Positions 35,524-45,257 of a stretch of 64,000 bases of DNA are shown in pieces. The notes below the pieces were generated by a model. The model was not told the DNA's origin. It ran no database searches and saw only the letters and a list, made by a program, of their open reading frames with translations. Made by a program: the position numbers and the translations under genes. Source of the DNA: CAYVTM01 sp964454645 (lineage in GTDB: Bacteria; Bacteroidota; Bacteroidia; Sphingobacteriales; Sphingobacteriaceae); the NCBI GenBank assembly GCA_964454645.1, contig CAYVTM010000008.1, positions 22,102 to 86,101 of the forward strand, written 5' to 3'. Every line of letters begins with the position of its first letter. The first letter of the stretch is position 1.

Positions 35524-36867
35524 TTATGCTAATACAGCATGCTTATCCGAAATTCCGTAATTGCGTTCCAAACACAATTTCGGCTCGTTCACATGCCATT
35601 CAAATTCATCTCTGAAATGTCGTATTGCACTGGCAACGGGCCATGCAGCAGCATCACCCAATGGGCAAATAGTATTTCCTTCAATCTTTTTAGATACATC
35701 CACCAATAAATCGATGTCGCTCATTTTACCATGACCGTATTCCAAACGATGCAATATTTTTTCCATCCATCCGGTTCCTTCCCTGCAAGGAGAACATTGT
35801 CCGCAGGATTCGTGATGATAGAAGCGTGCAAAGTTCCAGGTATTGCGAACAATGCAGCTATCTTCATCATAAACAATAAATCCACCCGAGCCCAACATCG
35901 TTCCACTCACAAATCCTCCGTCGGATAAGGATTCGTACGACATTAGCCGTGCCTCATTATCGGCAGTCTTTAAAATTAAATTCGCAGGTAAGATAGGAAC
36001 GGAAGAACCTCCGGCAACAACTGCTTTTAATTTTTTTCCGTTCTTAATACCACCACAATATTTATCGGAATAGATAAACTCTTCTACCGGCACACCCAAT
36101 TCGATTTCATATACCCCCGGTTTATTAATGTGTCCGCCCGCGGAAATCAATTTTGTTCCGGTGCTTCTTCCGATACCTATCTTTGCATATTCATCACCAC
36201 CCATATTTATAATAGGAGCAACAGTAGCGATAGTTTCGACATTATTTACAACAGTCGGGCAAGCATATAAACCTGCAACCGCGGGAAAGGGAGGTTTGAT
36301 ACGCGGATTACCCCGCTTGCCTTCCAGCGATTCGAGTAATGCGGTTTCTTCTCCACAGATATATGCCCCCGCTCCGGGATGAACATATAGATCTAAATTA
36401 TACCCGCTTCCTAAAATATTTTTTCCCAGCCATCCGTTCGCGTACGCTTCCGCGATTGCTTTTTCAAGAATGCGAAGTACATAAAAATATTCTCCACGGA
36501 TATAGATGTATGAAGTATTTGCACCTAATGCATAACTCGAGGTAATCATACCTTCGATGAGTGCATGAGGAATTTTTTCCATCAGATAACGGTCTTTAAA
36601 GGTTCCCGGCTCCGACTCATCCGCATTACAAACCAGATAACGGGGTCTGCCTTCCGGCTTAGCCAGGAAACTCCATTTCATTCCTGTTGGAAATCCTGCA
36701 CCACCACGGCCTCTTAATCCCGATTTTTTAACTTCTTCCACAACATCATCGGGAGACATTGTTTTCAGTGCCTTCTCGACCGAACAATAACCGCCCTTCG
36801 CACGATATACTTCGTAGGTATTAATGTTGGGTTCGTTGATGTGTTCTAATAATATTTTTTTCGCCAT
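35524..36867 (-). CDS. nuoF: NADH-quinone oxidoreductase subunit F
   Basis: A 447-residue subunit with the NADH site (GRGGAGFPTGMKW), the FMN region (YLVCNADESEPGTFKDR) and the N3 cluster (ESCGQCSPCREGTGW followed by a later Cys in GNTICPLGDAAAWP). It takes electrons from NADH. Confidence 0.97.
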   Translation of the reverse strand: MAKKILLEHINEPNINTYEVYRAKGGYCSVEKALKTMSPDDVVEEVKKSGLRGRGGAGFPTGMKWSFLAKPEGRPRYLVCNADESEPGTFKDRYLMEKIPHALIEGMITSSYALGANTSYIYIRGEYFYVLRILEKAIAEAYANGWLGKNILGSGYNLDLYVHPGAGAYICGEETALLESLEGKRGNPRIKPPFPAVAGLYACPTVVNNVETIATVAPIINMGGDEYAKIGIGRSTGTKLISAGGHINKPGVYEIELGVPVEEFIYSDKYCGGIKNGKKLKAVVAGGSSVPILPANLILKTADNEARLMSYESLSDGGFVSGTMLGSGGFIVYDEDSCIVRNTWNFARFYHHESCGQCSPCREGTGWMEKILHRLEYGHGKMSDIDLLVDVSKKIEGNTICPLGDAAAWPVASAIRHFRDEFEWHVNEPKLCLERNYGISDKHAVLA

Positions 36868-36888
36868 TAGTATTTTAATTTAATGGTA

Positions 36889-37407
36889 TTAATCCTGATC
36901 CGTATAAGCCCTTTGTTTTCCTGAAGCTTTCAGTTGTTCCAATAAAGCATCTGTTTTTTCATGTGTAAGATTTTCATAATAATCTTTACCGCATTGTAGC
37001 ATAGGAGCTGTTCCGCAAGATCCGAGGCATTCAACTTCTTTCAAAGTAAACATACCGTCGGGCGTTGTTTCTCCTACTTTTATATTTAATTTCTTTTCAA
37101 GATATGCAATCAATTCTTCTGCACCGTTAATAGCGCATGAGCCTGTATGACAAACGTCCAATACACATTTACCGACAGGCTTTAAGTTAAACATCGAATA
37201 AAAAGAGGCAACTTCATATACCTCTATCGGTTTAATCGACAACAGAGATGCTACATAATCCATTGTTTCCGTACTCAACCATCCACCGAACTCCGCTTGT
37301 GCTATATGCAGTACCGGAATTAATGCCGACTTCTGACGGCCTTCCGGATAACGTTGAATCATCTTGTCGATTAATTCCAAAGATTCTTTTGAAAAATTAA
37401 TATCCAT
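36889..37407 (-). CDS. nuoE: NADH-quinone oxidoreductase subunit E
   Basis: A 172-residue thioredoxin-like subunit binding the 2Fe-2S cluster N1a through VCHTGSCAINGA (Cx4C) and ECLGSCGTAP (Cx3C). It sits 21 bp before nuoF. Confidence 0.96.
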   Translation of the reverse strand: MDINFSKESLELIDKMIQRYPEGRQKSALIPVLHIAQAEFGGWLSTETMDYVASLLSIKPIEVYEVASFYSMFNLKPVGKCVLDVCHTGSCAINGAEELIAYLEKKLNIKVGETTPDGMFTLKEVECLGSCGTAPMLQCGKDYYENLTHEKTDALLEQLKASGKQRAYTDQD

Positions 37408-37434
37408 ATTCTGTAAAAATATTTTCTAAATTAA

Positions 37435-38643
37435 TTACGCATCCAACTCTCCGGCAATTACATTCAGGCTACTCATAGTCATGATAGCATCCGAAAGTAA
37501 AGAGCCTTTTATCATTTCGGCATAAGCCTGATAATTAATAAAACTGGGGCGACGGAAATGCAGGCGATACGGAGAACGGCCTCCTTCAGAAATCAGGTAG
37601 AAACCCAATTCTCCATTTCCACCTTCTACCGAATGATATACTTCTCCTTTCGGAATATCCACTTCTCCCATCACGATTTTGAAATGATAAATCAATGCTT
37701 CCATTTTATTGTAAACATCTTCTTTCGGAGGGAGATAAAATTCAGGGACATCTGCATGATAGATTCCTGAAGTATCTTTTTTCAGTTTTGCGAATGCCTG
37801 TTCAATAATGCGCAGGCTTTGCCATATTTCTTCGTTACGCACCAAGTACCGGTCGTATGTATCGCCATTTGTACCTACGGGAATTTCGAAATCGAATTCA
37901 TCGTAAGAAGAATAAGGGTTCATAGCACGAACATCGTAATCTACACCTGCCGCGCGCAAACAAGGACCGGTAAAACCATAGTTCAACGCTCTTTCGGCAG
38001 AAATAGCACCGACGTCTTTGGTACGATCGATAAAAATTCTATTACGATTGAAAAGATCTTCGAAAGATTTCATCACGGGAGGAAAATCTTTGATAAACTT
38101 ATCGATTTTGCGTATTGCCGTTTCGTTGAAATCGCGTTCGAAGCCGCCTACTCTTCCAATGTTGGTCGTTAGGCGCGCTCCGCAAATCTCTTCGTAAATT
38201 TCATAAATATTTTCGCGTTCCTGCATCAGGTATAGGAAACCCGTGAAGGCACCGCTATCCACTCCTAAAATTCCGTTACATATTAAATGATCGGAAATTC
38301 TCGCGAGTTCCATAATAATCACACGCATGTAATCCACGCGTTTAGGCATTTCAACACCTAACAATTTCTCGACGGTCAGGTGCCATCCGAAATTGTTGAT
38401 AGGAGAAGAGCAGTAATTCAGGCGGTCGGTAAGGGGCGTTATCTGGTAATAAGGGCGATGTTCAGCAATTTTTTCAAAGGCACGATGGATATACCCGATG
38501 GTAGATGTAGCATCTACAATCCGTTCTCCATCCATTTCCAGAATATTCTGGAATACACCATGTGTTGCCGGATGTGTAGGCCCGAGATTTAATGTGGTGG
38601 TTTCTCTTTGTGATGAATCGTCTCCTAATTGTATATGCGCCAT
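37435..38643 (-). CDS. nuoD: NADH-quinone oxidoreductase subunit D
   Basis: A 402-residue hydrogenase-derived subunit that forms part of the quinone site. LGPTHPATHGVFQN supplies the conserved His/Tyr area and GRVGGFERDF is present. It is separate from nuoC, not fused. Confidence 0.97.
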   Translation of the reverse strand: MAHIQLGDDSSQRETTTLNLGPTHPATHGVFQNILEMDGERIVDATSTIGYIHRAFEKIAEHRPYYQITPLTDRLNYCSSPINNFGWHLTVEKLLGVEMPKRVDYMRVIIMELARISDHLICNGILGVDSGAFTGFLYLMQERENIYEIYEEICGARLTTNIGRVGGFERDFNETAIRKIDKFIKDFPPVMKSFEDLFNRNRIFIDRTKDVGAISAERALNYGFTGPCLRAAGVDYDVRAMNPYSSYDEFDFEIPVGTNGDTYDRYLVRNEEIWQSLRIIEQAFAKLKKDTSGIYHADVPEFYLPPKEDVYNKMEALIYHFKIVMGEVDIPKGEVYHSVEGGNGELGFYLISEGGRSPYRLHFRRPSFINYQAYAEMIKGSLLSDAIMTMSSLNVIAGELDA

Positions 38644-38699
38644 AAAAGGAATTTTAAAAAATTCAGGATGATGCCGGTTCGGGGCACATCCGCAATATA

Positions 38700-39197
38700 T
38701 TATCTTCCGAAGAAGCTGTCGTTTTTATCAATACGGTTAGGGTCTTCCAGAGGAAATTCTTTTCGCATCGGGAAAGCCACCATATCATCCACATTCAGAA
38801 TACGTTTTAAATTCGGATGGCCTTCGAATATAATTCCGTAAAAATCGTAAGTTTCTCTTTCCTGCCAATTGGCGGTAGCGAACAATTTTGTAGCGGTAGG
38901 GATTCGTGGGCTTGATTCCGGTAAAAAAACTTTAATACGTAATCGGAAATTATGGATGAGGCTATGCAGATGATAAACTACTGCAAGCTGTTTATTGTCG
39001 GGATAATGGACACCGCAAAGATCGGTCATGAATTGGAATTGAAACTCCTTATGATTGTATAAGAAATCCAACAAATCCGTAATTACCTCTTTGCTTGCTG
39101 TAAAAGTAAATAAGTTATAAGGTTCTTCGAAAGCGGAAAGATCCTTCGCGAATTTTTCCTGTAATTCGCTTATCAGTTGTTCTTTGTTGATAGCCAT
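38700..39197 (-). CDS. nuoC: NADH-quinone oxidoreductase subunit C
   Basis: A 165-residue 30-kDa-type subunit. NWQERETYDFYGIIFEGHPNLKRI is the family signature, followed by MRKEFPLED. It lies two bases after nuoB. Confidence 0.96.
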   Translation of the reverse strand: MAINKEQLISELQEKFAKDLSAFEEPYNLFTFTASKEVITDLLDFLYNHKEFQFQFMTDLCGVHYPDNKQLAVVYHLHSLIHNFRLRIKVFLPESSPRIPTATKLFATANWQERETYDFYGIIFEGHPNLKRILNVDDMVAFPMRKEFPLEDPNRIDKNDSFFGR

Positions 39198-39199
39198 CT

Positions 39200-39742
39200 C
39201 TATTGTATTCCGTACTTAGCCATTAATTCCTGGTATTGAGGGAGATTTCTTCTTCTCATTGGTTCGTTTTTTACCAAATCCTGAATGCGGTTAAATCCGT
39301 CGATAATTGCTTCGGGGCGGGGAGGGCATCCGGGAACATATACATCAACCGGAATAACTTCATCGATACCTTGCAAAACCGAATAGGTATCGAAGATACC
39401 ACCCGAAGAAGCGCAGGCTCCCACAGCAATTACCCAGCGGGGTTCGGCCATTTGTAAATAAACCTGTCGTAAAACCGGGCCCATTTTTTTTGCTATCGTA
39501 CCCATTACCATGAGCAGGTCGGCCTGACGTGGAGAGAAGCTGGGGCGTTCGGAGCCGAAGCGTGCAAAATCATAATGAGCTCCCATGGTTGCCATGAATT
39601 CTATACCACAGCAAGAAGTTGCAAAAGGTAATGGCCATAAAGAATGCGAACGCGCTAAGCCTACCACTTTATCTAAACGAGTAGCGAAGAATCCGGATCC
39701 CTCTACCCCTTCCGGCGCTTCTACTATTTTGATGTCGCTCAT
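39200..39742 (-). CDS. nuoB: NADH-quinone oxidoreductase subunit B
   Basis: A 180-residue subunit carrying the terminal cluster N2: tandem Cys in FATSCCGIEFMA, Cys in GACASSGG and Cys in VPGCPPRPEA. It stands between nuoA (108 bp) and nuoC. A small hairpin (CTCATCC 39765-39771 with GGATGAG 39786-39792) in the nuoA-nuoB gap could mark RNA processing. Confidence 0.97.
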   Translation of the reverse strand: MSDIKIVEAPEGVEGSGFFATRLDKVVGLARSHSLWPLPFATSCCGIEFMATMGAHYDFARFGSERPSFSPRQADLLMVMGTIAKKMGPVLRQVYLQMAEPRWVIAVGACASSGGIFDTYSVLQGIDEVIPVDVYVPGCPPRPEAIIDGFNRIQDLVKNEPMRRRNLPQYQELMAKYGIQ

Positions 39743-39850
39743 AGCAATTATATTAAATTAAAAACTCATCCCTGCTTATGCAAATGGATGAGTAGCAAAG
39801 TTACAACATTTATTTTTTTAAAGGATTTATAAGCGCATTAAATATCTTAT

Positions 39851-40222
39851 TTATTCCCAGTCTAAAGCACCTTTTTTTAATACATAAATAAAGCCTGCCA
39901 TCAATAACCCGATAAACACAAACATTTCGATAAAACCTTGCATCCCAAACTCTCTGAAATTCACAGCCCAGGGGTACATAAAGATTACTTCGATATCGAA
40001 GATTACGAAGATAATTGCTACCAAAAAATACTTTACGGAAATAGGTGAACGTGCATTTCCCTGTTGTTCTATTCCACACTCGAAATTCTCGAGTTTATCG
40101 GCAGTCTTACGTTTCGGACCTATTTTGTGAGTAAAGAACATGGTAACCGCTACAAATCCGACAGCAGCTATAATCTGCAATACAATCGGAAAATAATCGA
40201 ATGGTAAATTACTTGTTTCCAT
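39851..40222 (-). CDS. nuoA: NADH-quinone oxidoreductase subunit A
   Basis: A 123-residue membrane subunit with three helices and the conserved loop between helices 1 and 2 (ENFECGIEQQGNAR). It is the first gene of the leftward nuo operon. A TAGCTTTG element at 40278-40285 (minus) is a possible -7 box, which would place the hairpin at 40231-40269 in the operon's leader. Confidence 0.96.
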   Translation of the reverse strand: METSNLPFDYFPIVLQIIAAVGFVAVTMFFTHKIGPKRKTADKLENFECGIEQQGNARSPISVKYFLVAIIFVIFDIEVIFMYPWAVNFREFGMQGFIEMFVFIGLLMAGFIYVLKKGALDWE

Positions 40223-40230
40223 AGCTCATA

Positions 40231-40269
40231 AATGAGAGATGCCACCTTTGTTTAAGATGGCATCTCATT
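40231..40269 (-). terminator. Hairpin between the TPR gene and nuoA
   Basis: AATGAGAGATGCCA pairs with TGGCATCTCATT apart from a two-base bulge. It lies 22 bases after the TPR stop codon, on the strand of both genes. It probably ends the Ton-operon transcript; if the nuo promoter is at 40278, it also lies in the nuo leader. Confidence 0.65.
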
Positions 40270-40290
40270 AAACGATACAAAGCTATAAAA

Positions 40291-41883
40291 TTATTTCATT
40301 CCAGCTAATACATCTTTCGCTTGTTGATCATTTGGATCCAACTCTAATACCTTTAACCAATAGCTTTTCGAGGTTGCTTTATCATTCGCTACGCTGAAAT
40401 GATAATCACCCAGATACTTATAGGCTTCCTTCAAATCCCTGCCATGTTTTTTCGGATCGAAATTAGGATCATTCAACGTTAGCTCGATGAATTTTTCGTA
40501 ATAGGGTTTTGCCAAACCTTCGCTGGTTCCGTCCAACTCATCAATACTAAAATTGTTTCTTCCGCGATATAACCAGGCCGTTGCAAAATCATCTTTCACT
40601 CCGATTAATTTTGAGAAAGCGCTATCAGACAATACGAACTCTCCACCGAAATAATAAGCTCTTCCGATAAAAAAATAATCTACCGCAGAAGGGTTCGGTT
40701 CTCCTTCAATTTTTTTCATATAAGCATCTCCCGCTTCTTTGAATTTTCTCATGGAGAAATAGGCTTCCGACAGATCGCTGTATAGGGATTTATCGGAAGT
40801 ATCCATAGACAAAGCTATTTGAATATTGGTGATACCGATAGAATCCATTTTACTTTTAACCTGCAATTTTCCTAAATATGAATAATCGGAAGGAAGGATT
40901 TTACGCGGATTCATGGCAAAAAATTTATTCATTGCACGTAAACCTGTAGGAAATTCTTTAATTTCGTAAGAAGCATATCCCAATAAACGGAAAATAACAT
41001 AGTCGGAAGAATCTTTAACGATGATTTCTTTAATTAAATCGGCTGATTCTTTATACTGTTTACCGGCAAATAAGAAACGAGCGAAACGTAATTGAGAACT
41101 GATTGATTTATCGGTCAGATCCATATATCTTTTATATTTCTCAACCGCACTTTCGTAGCGTTTTGCTGTCATCTCCAGCTCCCCGTATTCTCTATAGGTC
41201 GGCGGATAATTAGCATCGATAGAAATTGCTTTTTCGAATGCTGCTTTGGCTTCCTGATAGTTGAGAGCGCGGGTATATAATTTTCCGGTACGGACATGCG
41301 CATTCACATAATTCGGATCAATTTTTAATGCATCGTTATAAAAGCGAACTGCTTCGGTACCATTTGCCTGCTCCAGATAAACATCACCGATGGCAACATA
41401 TATCTCCGGATTCTGCGGCTCCAGTATCCTTGCTCTTCCTAAATAGCTAAGTGCAGCATTATAATCCTTTTTACCTAATTCAGTATAAGCTTCTCCGATA
41501 TCCAATAGCGTGCTGTAATCTTTACCGGCAGATAACGTTACAGCTTGCTCGAAATATATTCTTGCAATACTATCATTGTTCGCATCCAAAGCAAGAGCAC
41601 CCATACCCACTTTATTTAAAGAAAAATCAGGGTTAACACTCAGGCCTTTTTCAAACCAATAATTTGCAGAGTCCAGATCTTCCTCTTTCAAATAAGCTTT
41701 ACCTAAGTAGTAATAATTTGAAGCGTCGGAAGGGTTTGATGCAATTAGTGCATTGAAAATAATTTTAGCGTTTTCATATTGCTCTACCTCAATCGCTTTG
41801 ATTCCCTGCCATGCGTCCTGAGCTTTAACCAATGAAACTGTGCTTAACACAATCCCCAGCCCAATCATCAATTTTCTCATCAT
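40291..41883 (-). CDS. secreted TPR-repeat protein of the Ton operon
   Basis: A 530-residue protein with a signal peptide (1-21, SLVKAQ) and about 12 TPR units over its whole length (for example SNYYYLGKAYLKEEDLDSAN). It is probably a periplasmic scaffold. It is the last gene of the exbB-exbD-exbD-tonB-pstS-like series, a recurrent Bacteroidota arrangement. Confidence 0.85.
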   Translation of the reverse strand: MMRKLMIGLGIVLSTVSLVKAQDAWQGIKAIEVEQYENAKIIFNALIASNPSDASNYYYLGKAYLKEEDLDSANYWFEKGLSVNPDFSLNKVGMGALALDANNDSIARIYFEQAVTLSAGKDYSTLLDIGEAYTELGKKDYNAALSYLGRARILEPQNPEIYVAIGDVYLEQANGTEAVRFYNDALKIDPNYVNAHVRTGKLYTRALNYQEAKAAFEKAISIDANYPPTYREYGELEMTAKRYESAVEKYKRYMDLTDKSISSQLRFARFLFAGKQYKESADLIKEIIVKDSSDYVIFRLLGYASYEIKEFPTGLRAMNKFFAMNPRKILPSDYSYLGKLQVKSKMDSIGITNIQIALSMDTSDKSLYSDLSEAYFSMRKFKEAGDAYMKKIEGEPNPSAVDYFFIGRAYYFGGEFVLSDSAFSKLIGVKDDFATAWLYRGRNNFSIDELDGTSEGLAKPYYEKFIELTLNDPNFDPKKHGRDLKEAYKYLGDYHFSVANDKATSKSYWLKVLELDPNDQQAKDVLAGMK

Positions 41884-41909
41884 TTTATTCTTTTATTTAA
41901 CCTTAATAA

Positions 41910-42857
41910 TTATTCACTTAATTGAATGACCCGTATCGGTGTTTTTGCGGGTAATAGTCCCGATTTCAACACAATTCTTTGTCCCCTTTCGCTTGAAAGA
42001 AAAGTAACAAAACCTGTTGCCAGTCCGGTTCGCGGCTCTCTGCTTATCGAGTAAACATTACGAGTCAGCGGGTATTGCTGAGTTGCGATATATGCCTGAT
42101 AGGGTTGATAATAATAATCGTCGCCTTTATCCGCAGGATCACCTTTTATTCCGACAACATATATGTTTTCTTTGAATTTCACGGTTACCGAATCATCCGT
42201 ATCACTGATCCAATTGATACCGATTATTCCCAATGCCTTGTCATTTTCACCAACGTAATTGAGCACTTCTTCGTTGCTGTTCAATGCATAAATATTTTTC
42301 CCTTCAATCGTTTTTTGTCCGACCATTTCTGCCATATAACGAACTGTACTGCTGTTGGCATGGTCGAAAACAACCTGAATATCTCCTTTATTATTCTTGG
42401 GATTCAACTGATTCCAGTTCGAAATATTTCCACGAATAATCTCTCTTACCTGCGATAATTCAAAAGTTGTATCTGCATTATTTTTATTAACGATCATCGC
42501 AATTGCATCTACGGCAAACTTATTTGTTTGTGTAGTGATCGGAATTGATTTAAAATAATTCAATTCTTCTTCATTTAACTCTCTGCTCGTTATGATTAAC
42601 GAAGCACTATCCGCTAAGAATTCGTTGAATGCCTCCATTTCGGAAATATATCGGATATGTAGTTTTGCTTTCGGATAGATCGTTTCGAAAACCTCTTTTT
42701 CGGCTTCTATAATTGAACGAAAAGTTTCATCCACCACTACATTCACCTCTCCGGAAGTTGTAGTACTTAATTTTTTGCCGTCTTTGTCATTATTATTGCA
42801 TGCACCTACAATCATAACAGCCAGGATAGCGAAGCTTATTAATAGTTTATTCTTCAT
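41910..42857 (-). CDS. PstS-like substrate-binding lipoprotein
   Basis: A 315-residue lipoprotein (lipobox IVGAC, Cys 20) with a periplasmic-binding fold of the phosphate-binding type: ASLIITSRELNEEEL, AVDAIAMIVNKNN, IIRGNISNWNQL and YPLTRNVYSIS. No Pst permease genes are nearby, so it may serve the Ton complex or a sensing role instead. It overlaps the 80-residue membrane gene by 11 bp. Confidence 0.88.
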   Translation of the reverse strand: MKNKLLISFAILAVMIVGACNNNDKDGKKLSTTTSGEVNVVVDETFRSIIEAEKEVFETIYPKAKLHIRYISEMEAFNEFLADSASLIITSRELNEEELNYFKSIPITTQTNKFAVDAIAMIVNKNNADTTFELSQVREIIRGNISNWNQLNPKNNKGDIQVVFDHANSSTVRYMAEMVGQKTIEGKNIYALNSNEEVLNYVGENDKALGIIGINWISDTDDSVTVKFKENIYVVGIKGDPADKGDDYYYQPYQAYIATQQYPLTRNVYSISREPRTGLATGFVTFLSSERGQRIVLKSGLLPAKTPIRVIQLSE

Positions 42858-43089
42858 ATCGGTTAATATTTCTTGTTGAACGAACGATTCTGTATAAACG
42901 AAAAAAAGAATAGGCTATAAAAGTACAGCCTATTCCTATTTTAAGATGTTTATCGTATTCGCTTAGAAGTTCGGGTATAAAGACTAATGCCAGTCCTAAG
43001 GAGAAATATACCAGAAACATAATCATTCCGAAAGTAAAAGCCACTTTTTCTCTGAGTGTTTTCACTCGATATTCGGATTTAGTATTCAT
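42847..43089 (-). CDS. small two-helix membrane protein
   Basis: An 80-residue protein with hydrophobic helices at about 15-38 and 46-65 and a charged tail. Not assigned to a named family. It lies 17 bp after tonB and overlaps the PstS-like gene, so it belongs to the operon. Confidence 0.75.
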   Translation of the reverse strand: MNTKSEYRVKTLREKVAFTFGMIMFLVYFSLGLALVFIPELLSEYDKHLKIGIGCTFIAYSFFRLYRIVRSTRNINRYEE

Positions 43090-43106
43090 TCATTTAAAGA
43101 GCGTTG

Positions 43107-43913
43107 TTACAACAGTTTAAATCTCACGGGAACATTATACTGTACACGTACAGTACGGCCATTTTGCTTACCCGGAGTAAATTTAGGGAGTGATTTAATC
43201 ACTCGCATTGCTTCTTCATCACAACCACCGCCGATACCTCTAACTACAGATACATTTGTTACGCTACCATCTTTTTCAACAACGAAATTAATGTAAACGG
43301 TACCTTCGATATTATTATCACGCGCAATTGGCGGATACTTGGTATTTTTCTGGATGTAAGCAATTAAAGCTGCTTCGCCACCTCCCGGAAATTCGGGCAT
43401 TTGCTGTACAGAGATAAATGCTTGTTCCTGTTCTTCGATGATATCACCGGTACCATCTTCCAAGCCACTTAAATCTACCTCAGCATCCGGATCACCTTCG
43501 ATGGTAGTTTTGCCGGCATCAATTTCCTGCAACTTTTCCTGAGTTGGAGGGGGTTCATCGGGAACTTCCTCATCCGGCTTAATTACCGGAGGTGTAAATT
43601 TCACCGTCGATTTTAACGGTGGCGGAGGAGGTGGTGGTGGTGGAGCCGGTTGCGATTTATCAATCGGTGGCGGTTCCTCTAAGGTGTTTATCGTTTCAAC
43701 CCGCACAATTTTTTCCTCGGGTATTGCATCCGAAATCAAGCGGACCAATAGAGGCGCGCTGATACTGAGTGTAAATACCCCGATAGCCAAAACGATGCCC
43801 AACACTGCATTTTTCGCATAACCTTTACGTAACTGGTATGCACCATACGCCTGGTTACGGTCGCGAAAGATGAGGTCGACCCATTTAGTATCGTATAAAT
43901 TTATTTTAGCCAT
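43107..43913 (-). CDS. tonB: energy transducer TonB
   Basis: A 268-residue protein: an inner-membrane helix at about 35-60, a proline-rich periplasmic linker (about 75-125) and a TonB C-terminal domain (about 175-268, MPEFPGGGEAALIAYI, YPPIARDNNIEGTVYINFVV). It couples the proton gradient to outer-membrane receptors. The N-terminal FRDRNQAYGAYQLRKGYAK extension is typical of Bacteroidota. Confidence 0.94.
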   Translation of the reverse strand: MAKINLYDTKWVDLIFRDRNQAYGAYQLRKGYAKNAVLGIVLAIGVFTLSISAPLLVRLISDAIPEEKIVRVETINTLEEPPPIDKSQPAPPPPPPPPPLKSTVKFTPPVIKPDEEVPDEPPPTQEKLQEIDAGKTTIEGDPDAEVDLSGLEDGTGDIIEEQEQAFISVQQMPEFPGGGEAALIAYIQKNTKYPPIARDNNIEGTVYINFVVEKDGSVTNVSVVRGIGGGCDEEAMRVIKSLPKFTPGKQNGRTVRVQYNVPVRFKLL

Positions 43914-43938
43914 TTTCCAAAATTCTTTTTCTTAGCAA

Positions 43939-44577
43939 TTATAACTCTACTTCTTTCAACATATCAATCTCAATCGGAGTAATATCAACAATCGCATAAC
44001 GACCGACATTCGTAATACTCATCTCATCGAGGATATCGACCAGGTTTTTAAACTTCGAGTTATCGTCTGCTTTAATAATTACTATCAATCCATCTTTATA
44101 CGCCTTGATAGCAGAAACTTTCTGCTTGTAATCATCTTCGTTGATGGTTCTTGCCTGTAACTGTTGTTTATAAATTGGAATAGAGTCAACAGCGGCATTC
44201 CTCATTCTGTTTTCATTGAGCAGAACTGCACGTATTCCTCCCTTTCCGAAATTTGTTACCTGTGGGGTTTCCGGTTCTCCTGTTTTATCATTTACAAAAT
44301 AATAAACGATCTTATCATTTTCTGTAAGCAGGATTGTCATCGCCTGAGAAGCTTTAATTTTTTGTTGATCTTCTTCAGTTAACGTTTTATCCTTTACAGG
44401 CATATTTATTTCCATAGTCTGCGGCTTGTTCATGGAAGTCGTTAACATGAAAAACGTAATCAACAAGAATCCCAAGTCCACCATAGGTGTAAAATCGACT
44501 CTTGTAGAAAGTTTTTTTCCTTTAGCTTTCTTGCCTTTTTTATGTCCGCCGCCGCCACTGCTATCTATATCTGCCAT
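43939..44577 (-). CDS. exbD: ExbD-type biopolymer transport protein (second copy)
   Basis: A 212-residue protein with a basic glycine/lysine-rich N-terminus (GGGGHKKGKKAKGKK), one membrane helix and the proton-carrying Asp in TRVDFTPMVDLGFLLITFFML. The periplasmic part ends ITNVGRYAIVDI. It is 30 bp after the other exbD and 25 bp before tonB. Confidence 0.93.
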   Translation of the reverse strand: MADIDSSGGGGHKKGKKAKGKKLSTRVDFTPMVDLGFLLITFFMLTTSMNKPQTMEINMPVKDKTLTEEDQQKIKASQAMTILLTENDKIVYYFVNDKTGEPETPQVTNFGKGGIRAVLLNENRMRNAAVDSIPIYKQQLQARTINEDDYKQKVSAIKAYKDGLIVIIKADDNSKFKNLVDILDEMSITNVGRYAIVDITPIEIDMLKEVEL

Positions 44578-44607
44578 TGTAATGCTTTTTTATATTTATA
44601 CTATATT

Positions 44608-45204
44608 TTAGTCAGCTTGCTCAAGACTCGTAATAAAGTTAAACCGGTTAACCATTTTATCCTGTAAGGTAGCTATTACCTGTTTAACAACAGGATAACC
44701 CGCATCCTGATCGCCTTTAACAGCTACACGTAAGTTTTTATTGGTTAAACGTGACTGATGCACCCAATCGGCCAATTCATTATTCAATGAATCGGTCGGG
44801 ATACCCGGTTGAAGAAAAGTTTTTCTGGCTTCGTCATCGAGATTTAAGTATGTACCTAAATCCTTCATCGGAATACCAAAAGAACTTAACAGGGAGAATT
44901 CTTTCTTTTGAAAGTCGTTAAACGCCATATTGTATTTAGCGCCCATTTTATCGAGTAAATCTTTACGGGTTTGATCACCGTCGATGGTAAAAAAAACACG
45001 TGAATCTTTATCAATAGTTAAAAGAAGAATATCTGTTTCCGGCAACTTTATTTCCGAGATCGACGAAGGTGTTGTCACCACCACCGGTTCATCGGGTTTA
45101 AACTCAGTAGCTAACATAAAGAACGTAAGCAGCAGGAATGCAATATCCGTCATCGCCGTCATATCAACAGCCGTACTCTTACGTGGAACCTTTATTTTTG
45201 CCAT
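44608..45204 (-). CDS. exbD: ExbD-type biopolymer transport protein (first copy)
   Basis: A 198-residue protein with the membrane helix signature STAVDMTAMTDIAFLLLTFFML, including the critical Asp. Two different ExbD subunits in one operon are usual for this Bacteroidota Ton system and may form a heterodimer in the ExbB ring. Confidence 0.93.
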   Translation of the reverse strand: MAKIKVPRKSTAVDMTAMTDIAFLLLTFFMLATEFKPDEPVVVTTPSSISEIKLPETDILLLTIDKDSRVFFTIDGDQTRKDLLDKMGAKYNMAFNDFQKKEFSLLSSFGIPMKDLGTYLNLDDEARKTFLQPGIPTDSLNNELADWVHQSRLTNKNLRVAVKGDQDAGYPVVKQVIATLQDKMVNRFNFITSLEQAD

Positions 45205-45257
45205 TTTCTTATTTCGCTTTTACGTTATAATAAGTCAGATTTTATATTGACTACGGA

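Noticed and set aside
38629..38841. Plus-strand frames opposite the nuo operon
   Set aside because: All are shadows of strongly conserved minus-strand nuo genes.
41910..42857. A Pst phosphate-uptake operon
   Set aside because: Only a PstS-like lipoprotein is present; no permease, ATPase or PhoU gene is nearby and the gene sits in the Ton operon.
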